DNA from: Thermanaerothrix sp034436175
Lineage (GTDB): Bacteria > Chloroflexota > Anaerolineae > Anaerolineales > Anaerolineaceae
NCBI GenBank assembly: GCA_964427505.1
Contig: CAYRUO010000005.1
Location: forward strand, 62,001-126,000
Length of the DNA stretch: 64,000 bases
Reading direction: 5' to 3'
The notes under the pieces are model-generated. The model ran no database searches. It saw only the letters and a program-made list of their open reading frames with translations, and had not been told where the DNA came from. Shown piece by piece: positions 17,961-24,615 of this stretch; the stretch's first letter is position 1, and each line of letters starts with the position of its first letter. The position numbers and the translations under genes are program-made.

Positions 17961-18773
17961 ATGAGTCGTGTATTGGCCATTGTCAATCAGAAAGGTGGGG
18001 TTGCCAAAACGACTACCTGTCTTTCGCTGGGGGCGTCTCTGGCTGAGCAAGGACGGCGGGTGTTGTTGGTTGACCTGGATCCGCAAATGAACCTGAGTGT
18101 GAGCGCAGGCGTTCGAGAGCCACTGGATGAGGGGAGCATTGTGGATTGGTTAACGCGGGGATTGAAAGAGGATGGTAATCATCGGTCTTTTATGCCCCTT
18201 AATCTCCGCCCGGATGGTTTGGCTTTGGTTTCAGGTGATCCGGAGTTGGTAGCCCTTGAGCGTCAACTCCCTGGAATGACCCGGTATGAATTCGGGCTGC
18301 GTGACGCTTTAGAAGATGTGGCAGCCGATTACGATTATGTGCTTATTGATTGTTCACCCTCGTTAGGCCCGTTGACCGTGATGGCACTGACCGCCGTGCA
18401 CCATGTGGTGATCCCGGTAACAGCCGACTATTTAGCAGCCTGGGGATTGGTGCAACTGATCACAACCGTTGAAAAGATCAGAGAGCGCACGAACCCTATT
18501 TTGGATTACTCGTTATTATGTGTGATGTTTGATCGCCGTAATGGGATCAGCCATGCGATGTTGGAACGCTTGCGGGGTTCGTTTGGAGAGCGTTTGTGGC
18601 ATACGGTGATTGGGTTGGATACGCGTTTGCGTGAGGCGGCTGCGGCGGGTGAGCCAATTGTATGCTATGCTCCCAAGTCCCGTGCGGCTCAGCAATATCG
18701 GCAGTTAGCGCAGGAAATGATGGCGTTTTTTGAAAACCAGAACGGGAGAGGCATCTATGCGGCGACGCGATAA
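17961..18773 (+). CDS. ParA/MinD-family ATPase of the chemotaxis operon
   Basis: A 270-residue ParA-type ATPase with the deviant Walker A KGGVAKTTT near residue 15, Walker A' VDLDPQMN and Walker B LIDCSPSLGPLT. No ParB gene follows; instead cheW overlaps its 3' end by 17 bases. ParA-like ATPases inside chemotaxis operons (ParC in Vibrio, PpfA in Rhodobacter) place chemoreceptor arrays in the cell and ensure their inheritance. By this context it is probably an array-positioning ATPase, not a chromosome-partition protein. Its receptor-side partner may be the extended N-terminus of CheW or the linker of CheA. Confidence 0.87.
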   Translation: MSRVLAIVNQKGGVAKTTTCLSLGASLAEQGRRVLLVDLDPQMNLSVSAGVREPLDEGSIVDWLTRGLKEDGNHRSFMPLNLRPDGLALVSGDPELVALERQLPGMTRYEFGLRDALEDVAADYDYVLIDCSPSLGPLTVMALTAVHHVVIPVTADYLAAWGLVQLITTVEKIRERTNPILDYSLLCVMFDRRNGISHAMLERLRGSFGERLWHTVIGLDTRLREAAAAGEPIVCYAPKSRAAQQYRQLAQEMMAFFENQNGRGIYAATR

Positions 18774-19569
18774 ATTAAGTCGGGCTATAGATCAACTTTT
18801 CTCCACGGAGGCGAAGAAGGCAGCGGTTGTGGAGACCAATGTTCCAACCTCACACCGTACCGATCAAGACGAGGCACTAATCCCAAACGAATCCAAGGAA
18901 AGTGCGGTGGTCTATCAAGGCAACCCAGTTCCATCTGCACTAAACCTTCGGGGTCTGGAGGCCACAGATGGTGGGAAGACCCCGCATACGCCGACGGTTG
19001 AGGATAGCCCAAAGCCGCCTGAGGCAAAGCAACATGGGTTTAATCACGATGATAAATCTCCATTTCAGTCGGATGAGCAGTTGGTTGTTTTCGGTCTTGG
19101 GGATGGGATGTATGGAGTGCCGGTGGAAAAGGTGGAAGCCATTATCAAAATGCAACCGATCACTCGAGTGCCCAAGACCCCAAACTTTATTCGCGGTGTG
19201 ACTAATCTACGCGGTGCTGTTTTGCCGGTTATTGATTTGAATCTACGCTTGGGGCGCGCTCAGGTGCCGGAAAACGCCGCGACGCGTATTATTGTGGTGC
19301 ACAGCTCGCTGGGATTGGCAGGCTTGGTCGTAGATCGAGTTGATTCCGTGCGTCAAATTCCTGCAAGCCTGATTGAACCGCCTCCACCAATGACCCGTTC
19401 TGCCCACGCCGCTTACTTCCGTGGGGTGGCCCGTCTAGAGAATGACCTGGTGCTTTTGTTGGATTTAGATTCGTTGCTCCAGGCCGCTGGATCGCGAGGG
19501 GTTGGCAAGGGTTTTTATGGGACGAGGCCGGCGCAGGCGACTTTATCCGCAGGAAACTCGACTCGCTGA
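18757..19569 (+). CDS. cheW: CheW coupling protein with long N-terminal extension
   Basis: A 270-residue protein. Residues 108-245 form a CheW domain (QLVVFGLGDGMYGVPVEKVE, PNFIRGVTNLRGAVLPVIDL, VVDRVDSVRQI, FRGVARLENDLVLLLDL). The first 107 residues are unusual for CheW: a basic start (MRRRDKLSRAIDQLF) and a low-complexity, probably disordered stretch rich in Pro, Glu and Lys. The extension may tether another operon product, such as the ParA-like ATPase encoded just upstream. GGGAGAGG precedes the ATG at 18757. The 3' end overlaps the convergent membrane-protein gene by 55 bases. Confidence 0.9.
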   Translation: MRRRDKLSRAIDQLFSTEAKKAAVVETNVPTSHRTDQDEALIPNESKESAVVYQGNPVPSALNLRGLEATDGGKTPHTPTVEDSPKPPEAKQHGFNHDDKSPFQSDEQLVVFGLGDGMYGVPVEKVEAIIKMQPITRVPKTPNFIRGVTNLRGAVLPVIDLNLRLGRAQVPENAATRIIVVHSSLGLAGLVVDRVDSVRQIPASLIEPPPPMTRSAHAAYFRGVARLENDLVLLLDLDSLLQAAGSRGVGKGFYGTRPAQATLSAGNSTR

Positions 19570-19907
19570 GATTTCCAAACCCGTCCTTCAAGGATGATTT
19601 GACATTCCAGATCGCCGTAGCCAGAAGGGTTGGCGGCGGTTAGGTAAACCTCATCTCCCTGAGAAAACGTGGTTTCCAATTTCCAGGGGGTGGAAACGGG
19701 GTATTGTTTGTAAATAACCCGATCACCAACACGATAATCAATTTGGGCAAAACCACCAGAGGCTCGGATAAGAAGCGTGGCATGTCGCTCTGTGGAGGGG
19801 GGCGTGAAAACTCCTAGGCTATAAAGTACCCAGACCGTTATAAGGCAGAGGAACGCCACAAATAAAATTTCGAGGATGAGGCGAAGACGATGGGAACGTT
19901 TTTCCAC
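19515..19907 (-). CDS. Small membrane-anchored protein, MmpS-like fold
   Basis: A 130-residue protein with one N-terminal membrane helix (residues 10-31, LILEILFVAFLCLITVWVLY) and a short beta-rich extracytoplasmic domain. The pattern FAQIDYRVGDRVIYKQY, a PW pair in STPWKLET, AANPSGYGDLECQIILEG and a final Cys resembles the MmpS-type accessory domain. The match is by motif spacing only and the function is unknown. The gene converges on cheW, and the two coding regions overlap by 55 bases in their poorly conserved C-terminal tails. No partner transporter lies nearby. Confidence 0.7.
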   Translation of the reverse strand: MEKRSHRLRLILEILFVAFLCLITVWVLYSLGVFTPPSTERHATLLIRASGGFAQIDYRVGDRVIYKQYPVSTPWKLETTFSQGDEVYLTAANPSGYGDLECQIILEGRVWKSQRVEFPADKVACAGLVP

Positions 19908-19986
19908 AGGGATATTCCTCGCGGCTGAAGTCTTCGTTCACGTTTCAGTTTAGCATAGATGAAACAAAATTCAAGGTGTGGCGGAT

Positions 19987-20015
19987 TTGGAATTCCCGGC
20001 ATCTCTTGATACACT
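19987..20015 (+). promoter_or_regulatory. Promoter candidate for the alanine-dehydrogenase-like pair
   Basis: TTGGAA, a 17-base spacer and TACACT lie 35 bases before the ATG at 20050. Both hexamers keep most consensus positions. Confidence 0.45.
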
Positions 20016-20049
20016 ATTTCTGGATGATTGGCTTGAGAGGTAGAAAAGA

Positions 20050-21177
20050 ATGAAGCGACTGACGTTTGGTTTGCCAAGTATGCATGCCGAAAAGGGGGAG
20101 GTGCGCGCTTTTCTGCCGGATTTGGTGGCGCACATCGAACATTGGGGAGGCGAGGTCGTGCTGGAACATGGCTATGGGTCGGGCATGGGGCTGCAAGAGT
20201 CTGATTATCTCAAGGTTGCGCCGCAGGCTCGTTTTGCGGATTTGGAGACGGTTTACGCACAAGATTACGTCTTGGTACTGCGTTATCCTCAGGAAGACCT
20301 CTTGCGATGGATGCGTCCGGGCGCATGTTTGATTTCTATGATCCATTATCCTACCCGTCCAGGACGGGTCCAGTTCTTGCGCGAACGCGGGCTTGAGGCA
20401 ATCTCGTTGGATTCGCTCAAAGATGATACTGGGCGGCGCCTGGTTGAAAATTTGCGCATGGTCGCTTGGAACGGCGTGCGCACGGCGTTTGACGTCTTGC
20501 GACGAATTTATCCCGACCCGCCCGGTTTTGAGCATCCGCGCCGCCCGCCCATCTATGTGAGTGTATTAGGCGCAGGTATGGTCGGTATGCACGTATTACC
20601 TGCGGCGGTACGCTATGGGAATGAAGCCTATTGGCGACGGATGGCGGACGCAGGGGTGCTCGGTGTTCAGGCAACGGTGTTGGATTATGATCTCACGTCC
20701 CATCAGGCTGTCATGATCGAGTTGTTACGACGCACAGACGTTTTGGTGGATGCGACCCAGCGTCCAGATCCCTCAAAACCGGTGGTGCCTAATGAGTGGT
20801 TGGCTTTCTTGCCTTTACATGCCGTGATTCTCGATCTTTCCGTGGATCCTTATGAGTGTGAGGCGCCACGGCCCAGCGTGAAAGCCATCGAGGGCATTCC
20901 CCATGGCAATTTAGATCAGTATATCTTCGCCCCGGGTGATCCGGCGTTTGATCGCTTGCCGACGTGTGTAAACGCGAAAAATCGGCGGCATGTGGTTTCG
21001 TGCTATTCCTGGCCGGGCTTGACCCCACGCGAATGTATGGACATATATGGCAAACAACTTGCTCCCATTCTCCGCACGTTGATTCAGGCTGGGGGTGTGC
21101 AATCTATCCATCCTGAGGGGACGTTCTTTGAGCGGGCCATCGCACGGGCTATGCTATCGCGGTGGACGCAAATCTGA
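20050..21177 (+). CDS. Alanine dehydrogenase/PNT-like protein, copy 1
   Basis: A 375-residue NAD(P)-binding protein of the alanine dehydrogenase / transhydrogenase-alpha superfamily. The N-terminal domain has HAEKGEVRAFLPDLVAHIEH and MIHYPTRPGR, where AlaDH has its catalytic His loop. A Rossmann segment VLGAGMVGMHV lies near residue 180. The substrate is unclear: the active-site loops are not those of a textbook AlaDH, and lysine- or saccharopine-type dehydrogenases share the fold. GAGAGGTAG precedes the ATG. The next gene is a divergent paralog 23 bases on, so the two may form a heteromeric enzyme. Confidence 0.78.
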   Translation: MKRLTFGLPSMHAEKGEVRAFLPDLVAHIEHWGGEVVLEHGYGSGMGLQESDYLKVAPQARFADLETVYAQDYVLVLRYPQEDLLRWMRPGACLISMIHYPTRPGRVQFLRERGLEAISLDSLKDDTGRRLVENLRMVAWNGVRTAFDVLRRIYPDPPGFEHPRRPPIYVSVLGAGMVGMHVLPAAVRYGNEAYWRRMADAGVLGVQATVLDYDLTSHQAVMIELLRRTDVLVDATQRPDPSKPVVPNEWLAFLPLHAVILDLSVDPYECEAPRPSVKAIEGIPHGNLDQYIFAPGDPAFDRLPTCVNAKNRRHVVSCYSWPGLTPRECMDIYGKQLAPILRTLIQAGGVQSIHPEGTFFERAIARAMLSRWTQI

Positions 21178-21200
21178 ATTTTATGGAGGAGGATGGATTT

Positions 21201-22334
21201 ATGAAAATTCACAGTGTTGGGTTTCCGCGGATGCGTAAAGAAGCCGGTGAACGACGTGTATTCTTGCCTGAGTTCATCCAATTCCTGGCTGAGATGGGTT
21301 TGAAAGTGGTGCTCGAAGATGGATATGGCTCGCGCTCAGGGTTCACGTTTGATGATTATCAGCAAGGGCATATTAACATTGTGCGTGGTAGCCGTGAAGA
21401 AGCCTTTCAGCAAGATTTGGTCATTGTTCTACGTTCGCCTAAAGAAGAGGAGTTCTCTCTCCTGCGCCGTGGCGCCATCTTACTTTCGATGCTTCACTAT
21501 CCAACTCGTCCCAATCGGGTGAAACTCTTGCGTGAGTTGGGTATTCGGGCAATTTCAATGGACAGCGTTGTGGATGACAACAATGAGCGTTTGGTTGAAA
21601 ATATGCGCGCTGTGGCTTGGAATGGTTTGGAGGTGGCGTTCGATGTGCTAGAAAAACGATGGCCGGGGCTGAAAAAACCCGGAGATCAGCCGATTGTGGT
21701 GCTTATTTTGGGTGCAGGAGCGGTTGGAAAACATGCCGTTGAGGCGGCTACCAAGTTGGGCAATGTTGAACGCAACGAGGAACACATTCGGGCCGGTGGG
21801 CCAGGCGCGATGGCGTGGGTGGTGGGGCGGAGTATTACCCGCCAGCCTGAGCAGATGCGTCATCTGATGGGGTTGGCGGATATGTTGGTGGACGCTACGC
21901 AACGCCGCGATACCAGTCGTCCGGTGATCCCCAATGCATGGATTGGATGGTTGCCTGAACATGCGGTAGTCGTGGATTTGGCGGTTGATCCCTACTTGCC
22001 GCAGGCGAATCCTCCGGTGGTGAGGGGAATAGAAGGCATCCCGCAGGGGAATTTAGATAAGTACGTGTTTTATCCTGAGGATCCGGATTGGACATTCACC
22101 ATCCCCGAAGGTGTGCCGACAGAGCAACGGCGGGTGACGGTGACGTGCTACTCGTGGCCGGGGATTCATCCCGAAGCCTGCATGCGGCACTATGCTAAGC
22201 AGTTGCAACCTTTGTTGGAAGTATTGGTTGAGAAAGGGTATGAAGGTCTTTCGCCGCATGGCGGATATTTTGAGCGGGCGCTATATCGCGCAACGCTTGA
22301 CGGTTGGCTTCGAGCCGCTGGGGGTGAAATTTAG
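21201..22334 (+). CDS. Alanine dehydrogenase/PNT-like protein, copy 2
   Basis: A 377-residue paralog of the preceding gene. It is closer to the AlaDH consensus at the N-terminus (FPRMRKEAGERRVFLPEF, GYGSRSGFTFDDY) and has the Rossmann motif ILGAGAVGKHAVEAA and the loop MLHYPTRPNR. Shared blocks with copy 1 include VDATQRRD, AVDPY, GIEGIPQGNLDKYVF and CYSWPGIHPEACM. GGAGGAGG lies 8 bases before the ATG at 21201, which is chosen over the in-frame ATG at 21183. An oxidoreductase acting on an amino or oxo acid is likely; the substrate is not deducible. It ends 16 bases before the tRNA-Lys promoter. Confidence 0.8.
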   Translation: MKIHSVGFPRMRKEAGERRVFLPEFIQFLAEMGLKVVLEDGYGSRSGFTFDDYQQGHINIVRGSREEAFQQDLVIVLRSPKEEEFSLLRRGAILLSMLHYPTRPNRVKLLRELGIRAISMDSVVDDNNERLVENMRAVAWNGLEVAFDVLEKRWPGLKKPGDQPIVVLILGAGAVGKHAVEAATKLGNVERNEEHIRAGGPGAMAWVVGRSITRQPEQMRHLMGLADMLVDATQRRDTSRPVIPNAWIGWLPEHAVVVDLAVDPYLPQANPPVVRGIEGIPQGNLDKYVFYPEDPDWTFTIPEGVPTEQRRVTVTCYSWPGIHPEACMRHYAKQLQPLLEVLVEKGYEGLSPHGGYFERALYRATLDGWLRAAGGEI

Positions 22335-22350
22335 GGTTGAAAAATTGGCG

Positions 22351-22379
22351 TTGACGCCTATGCCCTGCCGTGATAGAAT
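22351..22379 (+). promoter_or_regulatory. Promoter of tRNA-Lys
   Basis: TTGACG, a 17-base spacer and TAGAAT place the start of transcription near 22386, about 8 bases before the mature tRNA 5' end. Confidence 0.7.
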
Positions 22380-22393
22380 TTGAGATGCAAAAA

Positions 22394-22466
22394 GGGCGTG
22401 TAGCTCAACAGGCAGAGCAGTGGCCTTTTAAGCCATTGGTTCAGGGTTCGAGTCCCTGCACGCTCA
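22394..22466 (+). tRNA. tRNA-Lys (anticodon TTT)
   Basis: A complete 73-base cloverleaf without an encoded CCA. The acceptor arm GGGCGTG pairs with CACGCTC (one G-T), the D stem is GCTC/GAGC, the anticodon stem GTGGC/GCCAT closes the loop CTTTTAA with anticodon TTT, and the T arm CAGGG/CCCTG closes TTCGAGT. The discriminator is A. The cas operon begins about 240 bases downstream; tRNA 3' ends are common insertion sites for islands, but I see no integrase or duplicated tRNA tail here. Confidence 0.97.
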
Positions 22467-22494
22467 CTGGAAGGTGTTATCTTGATAAATAGTT

Positions 22495-22524
22495 GGAGAC
22501 CGACACGGTCTCCAGATTTTATTT
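22495..22524 (+). terminator. Rho-independent terminator of tRNA-Lys
   Basis: A perfect 8-bp stem GGAGACCG/CGGTCTCC with an ACA loop is followed by AGATTTTATTT. It lies 29 bases after the tRNA and should isolate it from the cas operon. Confidence 0.8.
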
Positions 22525-22585
22525 AAGGGTGGATTTTCGCTCATTCAAGTGAGTTTTGCAAGGTATTGTATACATCCTTATAGTC

Positions 22586-22605
22586 CGGTTTGTTTTCGGT
22601 TTGTT
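22586..22605 (+). promoter_or_regulatory. Direct repeats upstream of the cas promoter (candidate operator)
   Basis: CGGTTTGTT occurs at 22586-22594 and 22597-22605, 11 bases apart, which is about one helical turn, and ends 15 bases before the -35 hexamer. Two related CGGTGTTG copies lie at 22628-22635 (between -35 and -10) and 22671-22678 (in the leader). They could be sites for the CARF-LuxR protein encoded by the first gene; this is inference. Confidence 0.45.
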
Positions 22606-22620
22606 ATTGAGGTAAATTTG

Positions 22621-22649
22621 TTGACAGCGGTGTTGAGGATAAGTAAAAT
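22621..22649 (+). promoter_or_regulatory. Main promoter of the cas operon
   Basis: TTGACA, a 17-base spacer and TAAAAT form a near-perfect housekeeping-sigma promoter. Transcription would start near 22656, giving a leader of about 48 bases before the first ATG at 22704. All following cas genes are on the same strand, with short gaps or overlaps. Confidence 0.75.
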
Positions 22650-22703
22650 GAACTTCAGGTGAAGAACGGTCGGTGTTGCTGGGGGACGGGGAAATGATGA
22701 AAA

Positions 22704-23588
22704 ATGTCAGGTGAGAAGAAGGTTGCACGGGAAATCCTCATTGCTACGCTTGGCACAGAGCCTCAGGGGGTCACATGGATGCTGGATTGGTTACTTGGAC
22801 AAGGATATCCGATTCGAGAGGTTCTTGTTCTCCATACTCAGAGTGATGTGGTAAAGTCTGCTCTGGAAAAACTAGATCTTGAATTCGGTTTGGCTCAAAC
22901 CTACCCTGGTCTTTCCTATCGTCGTGAAGCAATTCATGGAGAGGCAGGTCCGATCCTTGATCTGGCTTCGGAAAGAGATGCCTGGGCATTTTTACGCACA
23001 ATCTACCGAGCGATCCGGCGAGCACGCCAGGCAGGTCAGGTGGTTCATTTGAGCCTAACCGGGGGACGCAAAACCATGGCTGTATATGCTATGGTGGCAG
23101 CGCAATTGCTCTTCGGCGAGCATGATCGGGCCTGGCATATGATCTCGGATGTGCACTGGTCTGGGAGCGAGAAGCGTATGCACCCTTCGCCATCGGATCG
23201 TTTCCAGGTCGTACCGGTTCCGGTAGTGCGCTGGGGGGATGCGGCGACGGTGCAGATTCTGCTGTCCGAGGTAGACGATCCATGGGAGGCTATTCGTCGC
23301 CAACAGGAGTATGCGCTACAAGAGAAAATGCGCCAGCGGCGAGAATTTTGGCAGCACTATCTTACACCAGCACAACGCGAGGTGGCAGAATTGCTGGTGC
23401 GAGAAGGATTGGATAATGCTGCGATTGCCAGGCGGTTGGGAAAAAGCGAGCATACTGTTGCTAATCAATTGACGCGCATCTACCGTGCCTTCGATCAATG
23501 GCGTGGTCTCCCAATCGGGAAAACGGGCGCCAGCCGCGCGGCGTTTATCGCCGAATTTGCTCCCTTGTTTTTGAATGAGGAAACGTAG
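22704..23588 (+). CDS. CARF-domain protein with LuxR-type HTH, putative cOA-responsive cas regulator
   Basis: A 294-residue protein of the NE0113-type CARF group. The N-terminal Rossmann-like part has IATLGTEPQGVTWMLDWLL and the ligand-loop motif SLTGGRKTMAVY (Thr119), typical of cyclic-oligoadenylate binding. Residues 220-270 form a GerE/LuxR helix-turn-helix (LTPAQREVAELLVREGLDNA, IARRLGKSEHTVANQLTRIY). CARF-HTH proteins such as Csa3 regulate cas genes, but they usually carry MarR or winged-helix HTHs. Being the first gene behind the cas promoter, with short direct repeats around it, suggests autoregulation by the second messenger made by Cmr2. A CARF fold that degrades cOA (ring nuclease) is an alternative. 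Confidence 0.85.
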   Translation: MSGEKKVAREILIATLGTEPQGVTWMLDWLLGQGYPIREVLVLHTQSDVVKSALEKLDLEFGLAQTYPGLSYRREAIHGEAGPILDLASERDAWAFLRTIYRAIRRARQAGQVVHLSLTGGRKTMAVYAMVAAQLLFGEHDRAWHMISDVHWSGSEKRMHPSPSDRFQVVPVPVVRWGDAATVQILLSEVDDPWEAIRRQQEYALQEKMRQRREFWQHYLTPAQREVAELLVREGLDNAAIARRLGKSEHTVANQLTRIYRAFDQWRGLPIGKTGASRAAFIAEFAPLFLNEET

Positions 23589-23685
23589 GAGAAAATTCCT
23601 ACTCAAGATGGGAATCCTCGGTCATGACGGGGGATGAAAACCGATGTAGGCTTGCAATTGGGCTGTGCGGAAGAAAGGAGAGAAA

Positions 23686-24615
23686 ATGAGCGACTGGAAA
23701 CAGCAACTTGTGGTGCAATTGGAAACAGTGACCCCGCTCTTTCTGGGGGGCGCGGATCCACGAGGTGAGCCGGAATTACGCCCGCCGGCATTTCGCGGCG
23801 CTATGCGCTACTGGTTCCGTGCTGCTCTCGGCGGGGTGATTGGAGATAGCAACCTGGATGGATTGAGGAAATTAGAGCGTGAGGTATTTGGGGATGCAGA
23901 GTATGGTTCGCCCGTTGCCGTTAGAGTACGGCAAGTGCCTTGTGTATCCGATGTGTACCCCATTCTGCCCCACAAAATGCCTTCAGGGAGACGCCGCGCT
24001 TTTAATTCAAAACAGCAATTTGAGGTTATCTTGGATACCACACGCCTGGTAGATCCTCTGGTGTGGGTGAATGCCTGTATGGCGTTCAATCTTGCCATCT
24101 GGTTGGGAGGTTTGGGATTGCGTTCCAGGAGAGGGGCAGGGAGTTTACGGGTTGTAAAGAGCACTGATCCTTCGTTAGTACCAGTTTTTCCAGATGATCC
24201 GGATTTATTCCCCAGACTGATTGAGAAGGTTCTTCGTTCGGCTGTTGGTATGGGGAGAAAATTGGCAGAGCAATTTCGACTACCTGTAACTTCTTTGCCC
24301 ACCATTCCAACTAATTTTCCCTGTGCCGCCCAAGGTGCAGAAATTCGCTTTGTGAAGGATTGGGCGAAGACGCCTCAGGATGCCATGGCGGAGGTGATGC
24401 GCAAAATACCCAAAGCAGATTACCTGGGGGGAATCTCTCCCCGCCAGGGTTCGCCCTTATGGGTGAACATTCTCTATGCTTCTCAAGCCTACCATCTGTT
24501 GCTCATAGTCTTGCCCTCTCGCCTGGCATCTGGTAGGCAAGATTATCACAAGGTTTCACAACTGCTACGGTCGTTTGGGGGGCAGGAGATCAAAATAAAG
24601 GGGTGGAACCTATGA
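23686..24615 (+). CDS. cmr1: Type III-B RAMP protein Cmr1
   Basis: A 309-residue Cmr1 (Cas7 group). The family start LETVTPLFLGGADPRGEPELRPP is followed by the AFRGAMRYWFRAALGG block. LGGLGLRSRRGAGSLR is the glycine-rich loop of the RAMP fold. Cmr1 caps the 3' end of the crRNA and helps to place target RNA. The ATG at 23686 has AAAGGAG at normal spacing; a GTG 21 bases upstream is less likely. The stop overlaps the cmr2 start by 4 bases. Confidence 0.92.
   Translation: MSDWKQQLVVQLETVTPLFLGGADPRGEPELRPPAFRGAMRYWFRAALGGVIGDSNLDGLRKLEREVFGDAEYGSPVAVRVRQVPCVSDVYPILPHKMPSGRRRAFNSKQQFEVILDTTRLVDPLVWVNACMAFNLAIWLGGLGLRSRRGAGSLRVVKSTDPSLVPVFPDDPDLFPRLIEKVLRSAVGMGRKLAEQFRLPVTSLPTIPTNFPCAAQGAEIRFVKDWAKTPQDAMAEVMRKIPKADYLGGISPRQGSPLWVNILYASQAYHLLLIVLPSRLASGRQDYHKVSQLLRSFGGQEIKIKGWNL

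Noticed and set aside
22394..22466. tRNA-Lys as attachment site of a cas-bearing island
   Set aside because: No integrase, no direct repeat of the tRNA 3' end at the far side of the cas operon and no clear base-composition shift.
22467..22703. Possible CRISPR array or leader next to the cas operon
   Set aside because: Only 8-9 base repeats are present; no 25-40 base repeat with spacers exists here or in 39461-39563.
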